Origin: Stygiobacter sp.
GTDB taxonomy: Bacteria > Pseudomonadota > Alphaproteobacteria > Rhodospirillales > Magnetospirillaceae
Length of the DNA: 64,000 bases
Direction of reading: 5' to 3'
NCBI GenBank assembly: GCA_006218045.1
Contig: VBWB01000005.1
Coordinates: 1 to 64,000 of the forward strand
How positions within the stretch are numbered: position 1 is the first letter of the stretch; each line of letters starts with the position of its first letter. The position numbers were made by a program, and so were the translations under genes. Under the pieces are notes generated by a model. The model did not search any database, was not told the origin of the DNA, and saw nothing but the letters and a program-made list of their open reading frames with translations. Positions 18,043 through 25,908 of this stretch are shown in pieces.

Positions 18043-18101
18043 CTGATACGTACCTATCTGAGGGGCGGCCCTTGGCCCAAGCACCAGTAAGACGAGGACG
18101 G

Positions 18102-19307
18102 ATGAGCCAGGAAAAAAAGACTCACGATGCCGCCGCCGGGGGCGGCATGCAGGCGGCGCTGCAAGCTTTCCTGCGGCTGGAATCCGCTGGCGGCATCATT
18201 CTGGTGACAACCATGCTGCTGGCCCTGGTGGCGGTCAACTCGCCGTTGGCCGTGTTGTATCAGGGTTTTCTCGACGCCCGGGTGGTGATCGGCATCGGCC
18301 CGTTGGTCATCGACAAGGCGTTGCTGCTTTGGATCAACGACGGATTGATGGCGGTGTTCTTCCTGCTGGTGGCGCTGGAAATCAAGCGCGAGGTGCTGGA
18401 AGGCGAATTGTCGACGCCGCAACAGATCGCCCTGCCGGCCTTCGCCGCCATGGGCGGCATGGCGGTGCCGGCCATCCTCTATGCCGGCTTCACCTGGCAT
18501 GATCCGCTGTCCTTGCGCGGCTGGGCCATCCCCTCGGCCACCGACATCGCCTTTTCCCTGGGCGTGTTGTCGCTGCTGGGCCGCCGGGTGCCGCTGTCCT
18601 TGCGCATCTTTCTCACCGCCCTGGCCATCATCGATGATCTGGGCGCCATCCTGATCATCGCCTTCTTCTATTCCCACGATCTGTCGTTGGCCGCCTTGGG
18701 CGGCGGGGGCGCGGCGTTGGCGGTGCTGATCCTGTTCAACACCTCTCGCGTGGTCAGGCTGGCGCCCTATCTGCTGGTCGGTGCCGTACTGTGGGTCTGC
18801 CTGCTGAAATCGGGTATCCATGCCACCATCGCCGGTGTCCTGGTCGGCCTGTGCATCCCCTTGCGCGGCCCCGGGGCGCCGTTGCACCGGCTCGAGCACG
18901 GGCTGCATCCGTGGGTCGCCTATGGCATCCTGCCGGTCTTCGCCTTCGCCAATTCCGGCTTGTCCTTCGCCGGCATGGGTGTGGCCGCCTTGGTCGATCC
19001 GGTATTTCTGGGCATTGCCGTCGGCCTGTTCGTGGGCAAGCAGGTGGGGGTGTTCGGCCTGTCATGGCTGGTCATCCGGCTGCGTCTGGGGGCAATGCCG
19101 ACAGGTGCCACGTGGCGGCAATTGTACGGCGTGTGCATTCTGACCGGTATCGGCTTCACCATGAGCCTGTTCATCGGCGGCTTGGCCTTTCCCGATGGAA
19201 ATGCCATGGTGGAAACAAAATTGGGGGTGATCGTCGGTTCGGTGGCTTCGGCCCTGGCCGGCTGGGCCTTGCTGGCCGCCGCCCCCGCCAAGGACAACCA
19301 AACATGA
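18102..19307 (+). CDS. nhaA: Na+/H+ antiporter NhaA
   Basis: This 401-residue inner-membrane antiporter has about 12 membrane segments. ALAIIDDLGAILIIAFFYS carries the paired Asp residues of the NhaA ion-binding site, and VFFLLVALEIKREVLEGELS and GIGFTMSLFIGGLAF are family signatures. It exports sodium in exchange for protons. The ATG at 18102 follows GAGGACGG and was preferred over a TTG at 18072. It is followed at 13 bases by a CBS-domain gene and then by a second ion-transporter gene. Confidence 0.95.
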   Translation: MSQEKKTHDAAAGGGMQAALQAFLRLESAGGIILVTTMLLALVAVNSPLAVLYQGFLDARVVIGIGPLVIDKALLLWINDGLMAVFFLLVALEIKREVLEGELSTPQQIALPAFAAMGGMAVPAILYAGFTWHDPLSLRGWAIPSATDIAFSLGVLSLLGRRVPLSLRIFLTALAIIDDLGAILIIAFFYSHDLSLAALGGGGAALAVLILFNTSRVVRLAPYLLVGAVLWVCLLKSGIHATIAGVLVGLCIPLRGPGAPLHRLEHGLHPWVAYGILPVFAFANSGLSFAGMGVAALVDPVFLGIAVGLFVGKQVGVFGLSWLVIRLRLGAMPTGATWRQLYGVCILTGIGFTMSLFIGGLAFPDGNAMVETKLGVIVGSVASALAGWALLAAAPAKDNQT

Positions 19308-19320
19308 CAGGGCAAGGAGC

Positions 19321-19776
19321 ATGGCCATGAGTTGCCAAGCCATCATTTCAAATCCGCCGGCGATCTTGGAGAAATCCACCACCGTGGCCGAGGCTTTGGC
19401 CATCCTGCAGGAAAAGGGGGTCAACGCCTTGCCGGTGACCGATGCCAAGGGGCATTTCCTCGGGGTGTTCGGTCTGCGCGAACTGATCGTGCTGCTGCTG
19501 CCCCGCGCCGTCCGCCTGGGGGTGGAAATGGGTGAACTGGGCTTCGTCTCCGATACGCTTGACGACCTGCGTCATCGTTTGGGCGCCTTCGCCAAGGACA
19601 GCATCGGCAAGCACATGGCGCCGCACCGGGCGGTCAGGGCGGAAACACCGCTGGTCGAGGCGCTGATGCTGCTGTACCGGGGCGATTCTTATCTGCCGGT
19701 GGTCGATAGCGCCGGCAAGCTGATCGGCATTGTGACCGCCAACGACGCCATGGCCCGAGTGGTGGAGGGGATCTGA
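19321..19776 (+). CDS. CBS-domain pair protein
   Basis: This 151-residue soluble protein is made of two CBS domains (about residues 15-65 and 95-150). GVNALPVTDAKGHFLGVFGL and SYLPVVDSAGKLIGIVTAND are the expected beta-strand and Asp motifs. CBS pairs sense adenine nucleotides or ionic strength and often regulate transporters. AAGGAG lies directly upstream of the ATG. The stop shares one base with the next start. It is sandwiched between NhaA and an NhaD/ArsB-like transporter, which suggests it modulates one or both. That link is inference. Confidence 0.88.
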   Translation: MAMSCQAIISNPPAILEKSTTVAEALAILQEKGVNALPVTDAKGHFLGVFGLRELIVLLLPRAVRLGVEMGELGFVSDTLDDLRHRLGAFAKDSIGKHMAPHRAVRAETPLVEALMLLYRGDSYLPVVDSAGKLIGIVTANDAMARVVEGI

Positions 19777-21122
19777 TGCACGGTGAAGCGCAAGCCTGGG
19801 TGCCCCAGGTGCTGTTCGGTCTGAACGCCATGTGGGTGTCCACCCTGGTGCTGGTGGCCACCTATGCGGTGATCATGAGCGAGAAGCTCAATCGCGCCAT
19901 CGCCGCCCTGCTGGGGGCGGGCGCGATGATCTTGCTGGGCGTGCTGAACCAGGAAGCCGCCATCCGCGGCGTCGATTTCAACACCATCGCGCTTTTGATC
20001 GGCATGATGGTGGTGGTGGCGGTCACCCGTCGCTCCGGCGTGTTCCAATACGTGGCCATCTGGGCGGCCAAGAAGGTCCATGCCAATCCCGCCGGCATCC
20101 TGTTCACGCTGCAAATGGTCACCGCCTTGTTCTCGGCGCTGCTCGACAACGTCACCACCGTGCTGCTGGTGGTGCCGGTCACCCTGGTGATCACGGAAGA
20201 ATTGAAGCTGAAGCCGTGGCCGTTCCTGGTCGCCCTGATCTTCGCCTCCAATATCGGCGGCACCTCGACCTTGATCGGCGACCCGCCCAACATCCTGATC
20301 GGTTCGGCCACCGGCCTGACCTTCAATCAATTCGTCTTCAATCTGGCCCCGGTGGTGGTGGTCATCCAATTGCTGACCGCTGGGCTGTTCCATCTGATGT
20401 GGGGGCGTAAGCTGCATGCCGCCGCCGAGGACCGTGCCCGGGTCATGGGCTTTTCCGAAGCCGAGGCCATCACCGATGTTCGTCTGCTCAAGCAATCCCT
20501 GGGCGTGCTGGTGCTGATCATCGGCAGCTTCATCGGCGCCCATTTCCTGGGACTGGAGCCGGGCACCATCGCCATGTTCGGTGCGGCTTTGCTGCTGCTG
20601 CTTTACTGCCTGGACAAGAATGCCGAGGAGCAGTCGCACGAAGTCCATCACCTGTTCGGCGAAGTGGAATGGGTGACCATCTTCTTCTTCGTCGGCCTGT
20701 TCATCGTCGTTTCCGGCGTGGAAAAGGCCGGGGTGTTGGGCATGCTGGCGGAAATGCTGGTGTCCATGACCGGCGGCGACCTGAAGGTGACGGCCATCGC
20801 CATCTTGTGGGCCTCGGCCATCCTGTCGGCGGTGGTCGACAACATTCCCTTCGTCGCCACCATGATCCCGCTGATCAAGAGCATGGCTCCGGTCTTCGGC
20901 GGCGAACAGGCCATCGAGCCCCTGTGGTGGGCCTTGTCCCTGGGCGCCTGCCTGGGCGGCAACGGCACCTTGGTCGGCGCCTCCGCCAACCTGACGGTGG
21001 CGGGACTGGCCGAGCGGGCCGGTCACCCCATCCGCTTCATTCCGTTCATGAAGGTGGCCTTCGGCCTGATGCTGCTGTCCATCGTCATCTCCAACATCTA
21101 TCTGGTGCTGCGCTATCTGTGA
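19776..21122 (+). CDS. NhaD/ArsB-like ion transporter (IT superfamily)
   Basis: This 448-residue membrane protein has about 11-12 segments. LLDNVTTVLLVVPVTLVI, NIGGTSTLIGDPPNILIGS and the mirrored VVDNIPFVATMIPLIKS with GGNGTLVGASANL are the two inverted half-sites typical of the NhaD/ArsB/P-protein group. It could be a sodium/proton antiporter, an arsenite or an organic-anion carrier. No arsenic genes are nearby, and the neighbouring nhaA favours cation exchange. It is the third gene of a probable operon and is closed by a terminator. Confidence 0.85.
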   Translation: MHGEAQAWVPQVLFGLNAMWVSTLVLVATYAVIMSEKLNRAIAALLGAGAMILLGVLNQEAAIRGVDFNTIALLIGMMVVVAVTRRSGVFQYVAIWAAKKVHANPAGILFTLQMVTALFSALLDNVTTVLLVVPVTLVITEELKLKPWPFLVALIFASNIGGTSTLIGDPPNILIGSATGLTFNQFVFNLAPVVVVIQLLTAGLFHLMWGRKLHAAAEDRARVMGFSEAEAITDVRLLKQSLGVLVLIIGSFIGAHFLGLEPGTIAMFGAALLLLLYCLDKNAEEQSHEVHHLFGEVEWVTIFFFVGLFIVVSGVEKAGVLGMLAEMLVSMTGGDLKVTAIAILWASAILSAVVDNIPFVATMIPLIKSMAPVFGGEQAIEPLWWALSLGACLGGNGTLVGASANLTVAGLAERAGHPIRFIPFMKVAFGLMLLSIVISNIYLVLRYL

Positions 21123-21138
21123 TCAGGTGTCCGACCAA

Positions 21139-21174
21139 GGAAAGCCGCCCCTGACCGGGCGGCTTTTCGTTTTC
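21139..21174 (+). terminator. Rho-independent terminator after the NhaD/ArsB-like gene
   Basis: AAAGCCGCCC and GGGCGGCTTT form a stem around a short loop and are followed by TCGTTTTCG. It lies 16 bases after the stop. A second hairpin follows (GGAAACGCCGC/GCGGCGTTTCC, 21188-21217) and is T-rich only when read on the minus strand. Confidence 0.85.
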
Positions 21175-21217
21175 GCCTCGGCCAAAAGGAAACGCCGCCC
21201 ATGAAGAGCGGCGTTTC

Positions 21218-21483
21218 CCTGCGGGGGGGTGGGGATGGGCGGGAAGGCCCCCCCGACAAATTGCCATCTGGAGCCGAAGTCTCGTCCCCGTTTGACGAAG
21301 TGAAATATAGCAACAAATCTTCTTTGGGAAAACGGTAAATATCCGTCCATTGGTATTATGAATACTTAGTTATAACTCTATGTGTTTTGTCGATAAAACT
21401 CCCTAAAATTTTAGCCAAAATCCCCCTGGCGCCTGCCGGCAAACGGCGGCACCATTATCGCCGTCCGCTCAAAGGGGGCTTTC
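21218..21483. other. Gene-free stretch with an AT-rich core
   Basis: No coding frame with supporting signals was found between the terminator hairpins and the DUF192 gene. The first part is G/C-rich. Bases 21290-21420 are strikingly AT-rich for this genome and include the perfect palindrome AGTTATAACT at 21368-21377. This stretch probably holds the DUF192 promoter and an operator, but no clear -35/-10 pair could be fixed. Confidence 0.5.
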
Positions 21484-21954
21484 ATGCCGCGCGTGTTCCA
21501 TGGTTTGATGCTGTTATTGGTCCTGCTCGTGGCCCAGCCCATGGGCGCCGCCTTGGCCCAGGTGCAGTTTCCGCAAACGCCGTTGCAGGTTCTCGCCGCC
21601 GATGGCCGTCGGCACGATTTCACCGTCGAGGTGGCGTCATCCGCCGATCAACTGGCCCAGGGGCTGATGTACCGGTCCAAGCTGGCCGCCAATGCCGGCA
21701 TGTTGTTCGATTTCGGCGCGCCGCGTTCCGTCGCCATGTGGATGAAGAACACCCTGATCCCGCTGGACATGCTGTTCATCACCCCCGATGGCCGCATCGC
21801 CGGCATCAGTCAACGGACGGTGCCCCATTCCACCGTCACCATTTCATCGCCCGGTGACGTCAAGGCGGTGCTGGAACTGAACGGCGGCACCGCCTCGCGT
21901 CTGGGGATCACGGTGGGTGACCGGGTGGTTCACCCTATTTTTGCCGGGAATTAA
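21484..21954 (+). CDS. Exported DUF192 family protein
   Basis: This 156-residue protein has a signal peptide (LMLLLVLLVAQPMGAALA then QVQFPQ). The body is a single DUF192 domain with the signatures LAQGLMYRSKLAANAGMLF and VAMWMKNTLIPLDMLFI. The family folds as a small beta barrel of unknown function. AAAGGGGG precedes the ATG. The stop overlaps the end of the convergent dihaem cytochrome gene by four bases. An AT-rich region lies upstream. Confidence 0.9.
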   Translation: MPRVFHGLMLLLVLLVAQPMGAALAQVQFPQTPLQVLAADGRRHDFTVEVASSADQLAQGLMYRSKLAANAGMLFDFGAPRSVAMWMKNTLIPLDMLFITPDGRIAGISQRTVPHSTVTISSPGDVKAVLELNGGTASRLGITVGDRVVHPIFAGN

Positions 21955-22430
21955 TCATCCTCGTACCAGCCTCGGTCGGCGCCCACATGGCAGGCCGGAC
22001 AATTGGATTTGGTCACCACCTTGGGGTCTTTCCACACCCGCTCGGGCAGTTGGTGCTTGCGGAGGAAGTCGGGGTTTTCGGTGATCCGTTGCGGCGCATC
22101 ACCGCCGGAGATGTGACGCATGTATTTGCGCGCCCGGCCCTGGTTGACCACGTCGCCGGCATTTTGAGTGAGATAGGCGCGGATGGCGGCCACCTTGTCG
22201 GCGGGCAGGCTGGCATCCTCGCCGAAATGATCGGCCAGAGTGTCCATCATCTTGTTCCACGACCGCGCCGGCAGAAAGGCCGGTTGAAAGGCCATGTGGC
22301 AGGCGCCGCATTCCTTCTTCACCAGGGGATCGGTGACCGGCGGCACCCAATCGTCGCCGGCCCGGGCCGGAGCGGTGAAGGGCAGGGAAAGCACGGCGGC
22401 CAGCAAAAGCGTGCGCAGGGTCATGGTCAT
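21951..22430 (-). CDS. Periplasmic dihaem cytochrome c (DHC family)
   Basis: This 159-residue exported protein has a signal peptide (LRTLLLAAVLSLPFTAPARA) and two haem c motifs, CGACH (41-45) and CPACH (144-148). The length and spacing fit the dihaem cytochrome DHC that accompanies SHP in Rhodobacter and other bacteria, where it passes electrons between a membrane cytochrome b and SHP. Its start overlaps the SHP stop (ATGA), so the genes are coupled. It is last in the minus-strand haem operon. Confidence 0.88.
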   Translation of the reverse strand: MTMTLRTLLLAAVLSLPFTAPARAGDDWVPPVTDPLVKKECGACHMAFQPAFLPARSWNKMMDTLADHFGEDASLPADKVAAIRAYLTQNAGDVVNQGRARKYMRHISGGDAPQRITENPDFLRKHQLPERVWKDPKVVTKSNCPACHVGADRGWYEDD

Positions 22431-22834
22431 TGTCCCATCATGAAGGTGATGTAATCGCCTTTTTCACGGGCGGTGCATTCCCGTCCCAGGACGTTCTTGC
22501 AGTCGCGGGTGAATTGTTTTTCCACTTCGCCGGCATCGGTGAAACGCTTGGCATTGACCGAAACCGCCACCGGATCGATGGGCCGCCCGGTCTTGGCGTT
22601 GCGGCCCGGCTGGCGTGGATTGTCGGTGTGGCAGGCGGTGCACGACGGCGTGCGCTCGTCGCCGCCTTTCCATTGGGTGCGGAACAGGGTCTCGCCGCGC
22701 TGGGCGGAAAAGCCCGCATGGCCGGTATCTGCCTTGGCGTAATCGGCGATGATGGCATCACGGCGGGAATCGCCGGCAAAGGCCGGATTGGGGGCCAGCA
22801 GCAAGGCGACGCCAAGGATCACAGGGCGGATCAT
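22427..22834 (-). CDS. shp: SHP-type monohaem cytochrome c (oxygen-binding haem protein)
   Basis: This 135-residue exported protein has a signal peptide of about 20 residues and one haem motif, CTACH (65-69). The C-terminal part VSVNAKRFTDAGEVEKQF and DCKNVLGRECTAREKGD fits SHP, the Rhodobacter haem protein with an Asn axial ligand and a nearby disulfide. Asn94 and Cys112/Cys120 are the candidates here, assigned by inspection only. SHP binds oxygen or other small ligands when reduced. GGAG precedes the ATG. It overlaps both neighbours by four bases. Confidence 0.82.
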   Translation of the reverse strand: MIRPVILGVALLLAPNPAFAGDSRRDAIIADYAKADTGHAGFSAQRGETLFRTQWKGGDERTPSCTACHTDNPRQPGRNAKTGRPIDPVAVSVNAKRFTDAGEVEKQFTRDCKNVLGRECTAREKGDYITFMMGQ

Positions 22835-23289
22835 GGTGTTTTCTCCTTCAGCAAAGGCAAGGTGTTGAGAAACCGCTTGCCGCCGAACAGATAAAGGACG
22901 AAGCCCACATGGGCGAAGATCACCCAAAGCGTCAGTTCCGACGCCGCCTCGTGCGGGTCTTCCATCCACGTGGCGACATCGGCCACCGCCCCGGTCAGCG
23001 CCGCCAGACCGACACCCGCCAGCAAGGCCGCGGCGAACCACGCCAGCAACGGGTTGCGGCCCTTGGCCGATAGGGTGAGGCGGGGGCGCGGCAGCCGCCA
23101 CGGGCTGCCCTTGGGCGCCAGCAGCGCCGCCAGCAGCCGGACGGTGATGGCGGCCAGCACGGCATAGCCGGCGAATTGATGCATGGCGTAGGTATCCTCG
23201 TCGGCGGTGATCCAGGCGACGACGAAGCCGCCGGACAGCCATGCGTGCCACGCCCGCAGCAAGGTGAATTGCAGTTTGGGGGCGATCAC
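22831..23289 (-). CDS. Cytochrome b561-like membrane protein
   Basis: This 152-residue inner-membrane protein has four hydrophobic segments and four histidines placed to ligate two b haems (in RAWHAWLSG, AMHQFAGY, DPHEAAS and FAHVGFVLY). It should transfer electrons from the quinone pool to the periplasmic dihaem cytochrome and SHP. The start is a GTG that overlaps the stop of a 28-codon ORF just upstream, with AAGGA about ten bases before it. The stop overlaps the SHP start. Confidence 0.85.
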   Translation of the reverse strand: MIAPKLQFTLLRAWHAWLSGGFVVAWITADEDTYAMHQFAGYAVLAAITVRLLAALLAPKGSPWRLPRPRLTLSAKGRNPLLAWFAAALLAGVGLAALTGAVADVATWMEDPHEAASELTLWVIFAHVGFVLYLFGGKRFLNTLPLLKEKTP

Positions 23290-23372
23290 GACAGCAATCC
23301 TTGGAATAGGCCGGCGCCCGACCCGATGAGCACGGCCGCCAGCAGCGCATGAACCAGCATTTTTCTCAACAT
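23286..23372 (-). CDS. Putative 28-residue single-span membrane peptide leading the SHP operon
   Basis: The ORF encodes MLRKMLVHALLAAVLIG then SGAGLFQGLLS: a short basic N-terminus followed by one hydrophobic helix, as in small membrane subunits or a bare signal sequence. AAGGAGAA lies seven bases before the ATG, the best ribosome-binding site in this operon. Its TGA overlaps the GTG start of the cytochrome b gene. It may be a small subunit of the cytochrome b or a leader that couples translation. Conservation has not been tested. Confidence 0.6.
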   Translation of the reverse strand: MLRKMLVHALLAAVLIGSGAGLFQGLLS

Positions 23373-23417
23373 GACCGTTCTCCTTGGCTTTCCATGACTG
23401 CTATCTTGGCAGTCCTT

Positions 23418-23460
23418 GGCTGAACCAGGACTGACCGGCTTGTTCATTCTGGGTTCAGCC
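23418..23460. promoter_or_regulatory. Inverted repeat GGCTGAACC/GGTTCAGCC in the divergent promoter region
   Basis: Nine-base arms at 23418-23426 and 23452-23460 are exact inverted copies with a 25-base spacer. They lie in the 109-base gap between the SHP operon and the PepSY/two-component operon. They are good candidates for binding sites of the OmpR-type regulator encoded downstream. Target identity is inference. Confidence 0.45.
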
Positions 23461-23481
23461 TGCGGGGCTTAAACTGCTGCC

Positions 23482-23778
23482 ATGATCTGGAAAACCGCAT
23501 TCCTTGCGACCGTGTTGGCCCTGTCCTTTCCCGCCCGGGCGGATGAGGCCGACCACGACCGCGCCCGCCGCGCCCTGGAAGAGGGGCGCATCCTGCCGCT
23601 TGGCCAAATTCTGGCCCGGGCCGAGGCTGCCTATCCCGGCCAGTTGATCGAGGCCGAGTTGGAAGACGAACACGGCAGGCTGGTCTATGAGTTGAAGCTG
23701 CTGGCCAAGGATGGCCGGTTGCTGAAGCTTTATTACGACGCGGCCAGCGGCGAGGTGCTGAAGGTGCGACGGAAATGA
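23482..23778 (+). CDS. Exported PepSY-domain protein
   Basis: This 98-residue protein has a signal peptide (WKTAFLATVLALSFPARA then DEADHD) and one PepSY domain (RALEEGRILPLGQILARAEA, ending in YYDAASGEVLKVRRK). Such small periplasmic PepSY proteins are often encoded directly upstream of PhoP/QseB-like two-component genes and may tune the sensor. It overlaps the response-regulator gene by four bases. It is the first gene of an operon divergent from the SHP cluster. Confidence 0.85.
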   Translation: MIWKTAFLATVLALSFPARADEADHDRARRALEEGRILPLGQILARAEAAYPGQLIEAELEDEHGRLVYELKLLAKDGRLLKLYYDAASGEVLKVRRK

Positions 23779-24443
23779 GAATTCTGATCGTCGAGGATGA
23801 GCCGGCTTTGGCCTTCCGCCTGCAACAGGCGCTGGAAGCGGCGGGCTTCGCCGTCGATACCGCCTATGACGGCGAGAGCGGTTGGCATCTGGGCGACACC
23901 GAGCCCTACGACGCGGCGGTGCTGGATTTGGGCCTGCCCAAGCTGGACGGCATCAGCGTGCTGTCGCGTTGGCGCGAGGCCGGACGTGATCTGCCGGTGC
24001 TGATCCTGACCGCGCGCGGGCGCTGGTCGGAAAAGATGCAGGGCTTCAACGCCGGCGCCGATGATTACGTCACCAAGCCGTTCGAGATGGACGAGATCAT
24101 CTATCGCCTGCGGGCGCTGATCCGCCGGGCCGCGGGCCACGCCCAGCCGGAACTGGTCTGTGGCCCGGTGCGGCTGGACAGCAATGGCGGGCGGGTCAGT
24201 CTGGACGGCCAACCGTTGCAACTGACGGCGCAGGAATTCCGTATCCTGTCCTATCTCATGCATCACCCCGGCAAGGTGGTCAGCCGTACGGAACTGATGG
24301 AGCATGTCTATGACCGAAATTTCGACAGCGATTCCAATGTTCTGGAAGTGATGATCGGGCGTCTTCGCAAGAAGATCGGGGCCGAGCTGATCCAGACCGT
24401 GCGCGGCCAGGGCTACGTCCTGTCCGCTCCGGACGCGCCATGA
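23775..24443 (+). CDS. OmpR-family response regulator
   Basis: This 222-residue regulator has a receiver domain with the acidic residues in LIVEDEPAL, the phospho-acceptor Asp in AVLDLGLPKLDG and the Lys in TKPFEMDE. A winged-helix DNA-binding domain follows (LTAQEFRILSYLMHHPGKVV, SNVLEVMIGRLRKKIG). It belongs to the PhoP/QseB/PmrA-like group. The start overlaps the PepSY stop and the stop overlaps the kinase start. Likely targets include its own operon and the divergent SHP operon, because a matching inverted repeat lies between them. Confidence 0.92.
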   Translation: MRILIVEDEPALAFRLQQALEAAGFAVDTAYDGESGWHLGDTEPYDAAVLDLGLPKLDGISVLSRWREAGRDLPVLILTARGRWSEKMQGFNAGADDYVTKPFEMDEIIYRLRALIRRAAGHAQPELVCGPVRLDSNGGRVSLDGQPLQLTAQEFRILSYLMHHPGKVVSRTELMEHVYDRNFDSDSNVLEVMIGRLRKKIGAELIQTVRGQGYVLSAPDAP

Positions 24444-25765
24444 GCCGCTTGCCGCCCAGCCTGTCGGGGCGTCTGGTGGCGGCGGCGCTGCTTTGGATGC
24501 TGGCCTTGCTGCTGATCGGTGGCGGCGTCCTGGCCTGGGCCTTCCGCGACAGTGTCGAGCGCGCATTCGGCCAGCGCCTGGACGCCATGCTGCGGGCGAT
24601 CATCGCCGGCACCGAGGTGATGCCCGATGGCGTCCTGGTGGTCAACCGGCCCCTGGGCGATCCGCGCTTCGACCAGATTTATTCGGGCTGGTACTGGCAG
24701 GTTTCGCCGCCGGGCGGACGGCTTTTGCGCTCGCGCTCGCTGTGGGATCAGACCCTGACCACCATGCCCGGCGGCGACGAGGTGTTGTTCCACCAGTATC
24801 CCGGTCCCAAGGGGCAAAGCCTGCTGGTGGCCGAACGCGATTTTCTGTTGCCCGACGGAGAGGGCCGCGTCCATGTGCTGATCGCTGCCGATCTGGCCGA
24901 GGTGGCGGCGGGGGCGCGGCGCTTCAACCTGCTGCTGGTCTCGGCCTTGGGGCTGTTGGGGCTGGGCATGGCGGTGGCGGTGCTGATCCAGGTGCGTTAC
25001 GGCCTGGAGCCGCTGCGGCGGATGCGGGCCGATCTGGACGCGGTGGGGCAGGGCGAGCGCCCGCGCCTGTCGGGGGAGTATCCGCGCGAGGTGGCGCCGT
25101 TGGCGGCGGCCATGAACGCGGTGCTGGACAAGGACGCTGAGTTGATCGAACGCGCCCGCACCCATGTGGGCAATCTGGCCCATGGGCTGAAGACGCCCTT
25201 GGCGGTGATCGGCGCCGAAATGGCCGCCACCCCCGATGCCGGGGTGATCAAGACTCAACTGGATGCCATGCGCCGGCTGATCGAGCATCATCTGGGCCGG
25301 GCGGCGGCGGTGGCCGGGGTCGGTCGCAGCCCGGGCGAAAGAGTGGCGGTGGCGCCGGTGGTCAATGATATCGCCAGGGCTTTGGCCAAGATATTCGCCG
25401 AGCGCGGCCTGGATGTGCAGGTGGCGGTGCCCGATGCCGCCTGTTTCCACGGACACGCCGAGGATCTGGCCGAGATGCTGGGCAACCTGATGGAAAACGC
25501 CTGCAAATGGGCGCGGCTGCGGGTCCGGGTCTCGGCCCATGGCGCTGGCGAGGACGTGGTGATCGTGGTCGAGGATGACGGCCCCGGCCTGTCGCCGCAA
25601 CAGGCCATGGCAGCGGCGGGGCGGGGAAAACGCCTGGACGAGATGACCGAGGGCTGGGGCCTGGGCCTGTCCATCGTCGCCGATCTGGTGGCGGTGAACG
25701 GCGGGGCCATGGAATTCGGCACCTCGGATTTGGGCGGGCTGGCGGTTCGTCTGCACTTGCCTTGA
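24440..25765 (+). CDS. Membrane sensor histidine kinase, PhoQ/QseC-like
   Basis: This 441-residue kinase has two membrane segments (LLWMLALLLIGGGVLAWAF and LLVSALGLLGLGMAVAVLIQ) around a periplasmic domain of about 110 residues. A HAMP-like linker follows, then the H-box LAHGLKTPLAVIGAE, the N-box MLGNLMENACKWA and the ATP-lid motifs EDDGPGL and GWGLGLSIV. It forms a two-component pair with the preceding regulator. The signal is unknown. A PepSY protein encoded first in the operon may act on its periplasmic side. A tRNA gene begins 30 bases after the stop. Confidence 0.9.
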   Translation: MSRLPPSLSGRLVAAALLWMLALLLIGGGVLAWAFRDSVERAFGQRLDAMLRAIIAGTEVMPDGVLVVNRPLGDPRFDQIYSGWYWQVSPPGGRLLRSRSLWDQTLTTMPGGDEVLFHQYPGPKGQSLLVAERDFLLPDGEGRVHVLIAADLAEVAAGARRFNLLLVSALGLLGLGMAVAVLIQVRYGLEPLRRMRADLDAVGQGERPRLSGEYPREVAPLAAAMNAVLDKDAELIERARTHVGNLAHGLKTPLAVIGAEMAATPDAGVIKTQLDAMRRLIEHHLGRAAAVAGVGRSPGERVAVAPVVNDIARALAKIFAERGLDVQVAVPDAACFHGHAEDLAEMLGNLMENACKWARLRVRVSAHGAGEDVVIVVEDDGPGLSPQQAMAAAGRGKRLDEMTEGWGLGLSIVADLVAVNGGAMEFGTSDLGGLAVRLHLP

Positions 25766-25794
25766 CGGGAGAAAACCCTTAGAACCAGCGCACT

Positions 25795-25871
25795 CGGGGT
25801 GTAGCTCAGCCTGGTAGAGCGCGTGCTTTGGGAGCATGAGGCCGGAGGTTCGAATCCTCTCTCCCCGACCA
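25795..25871 (+). tRNA. tRNA-Pro (anticodon TGG)
   Basis: This 77-base cloverleaf has a D-loop (TAGCTCAGCCTGGTAGAGC), an anticodon arm with loop CTTTGGG giving TGG, the T-arm GGTTCGAATCC and an encoded CCA. The acceptor stem has one T-T mismatch. It lies 30 bases after a kinase gene. Confidence 0.95.
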
Positions 25872-25908
25872 AAACGGATTGGACCAGAAATCCCAAGGAG
25901 ACACGTCC

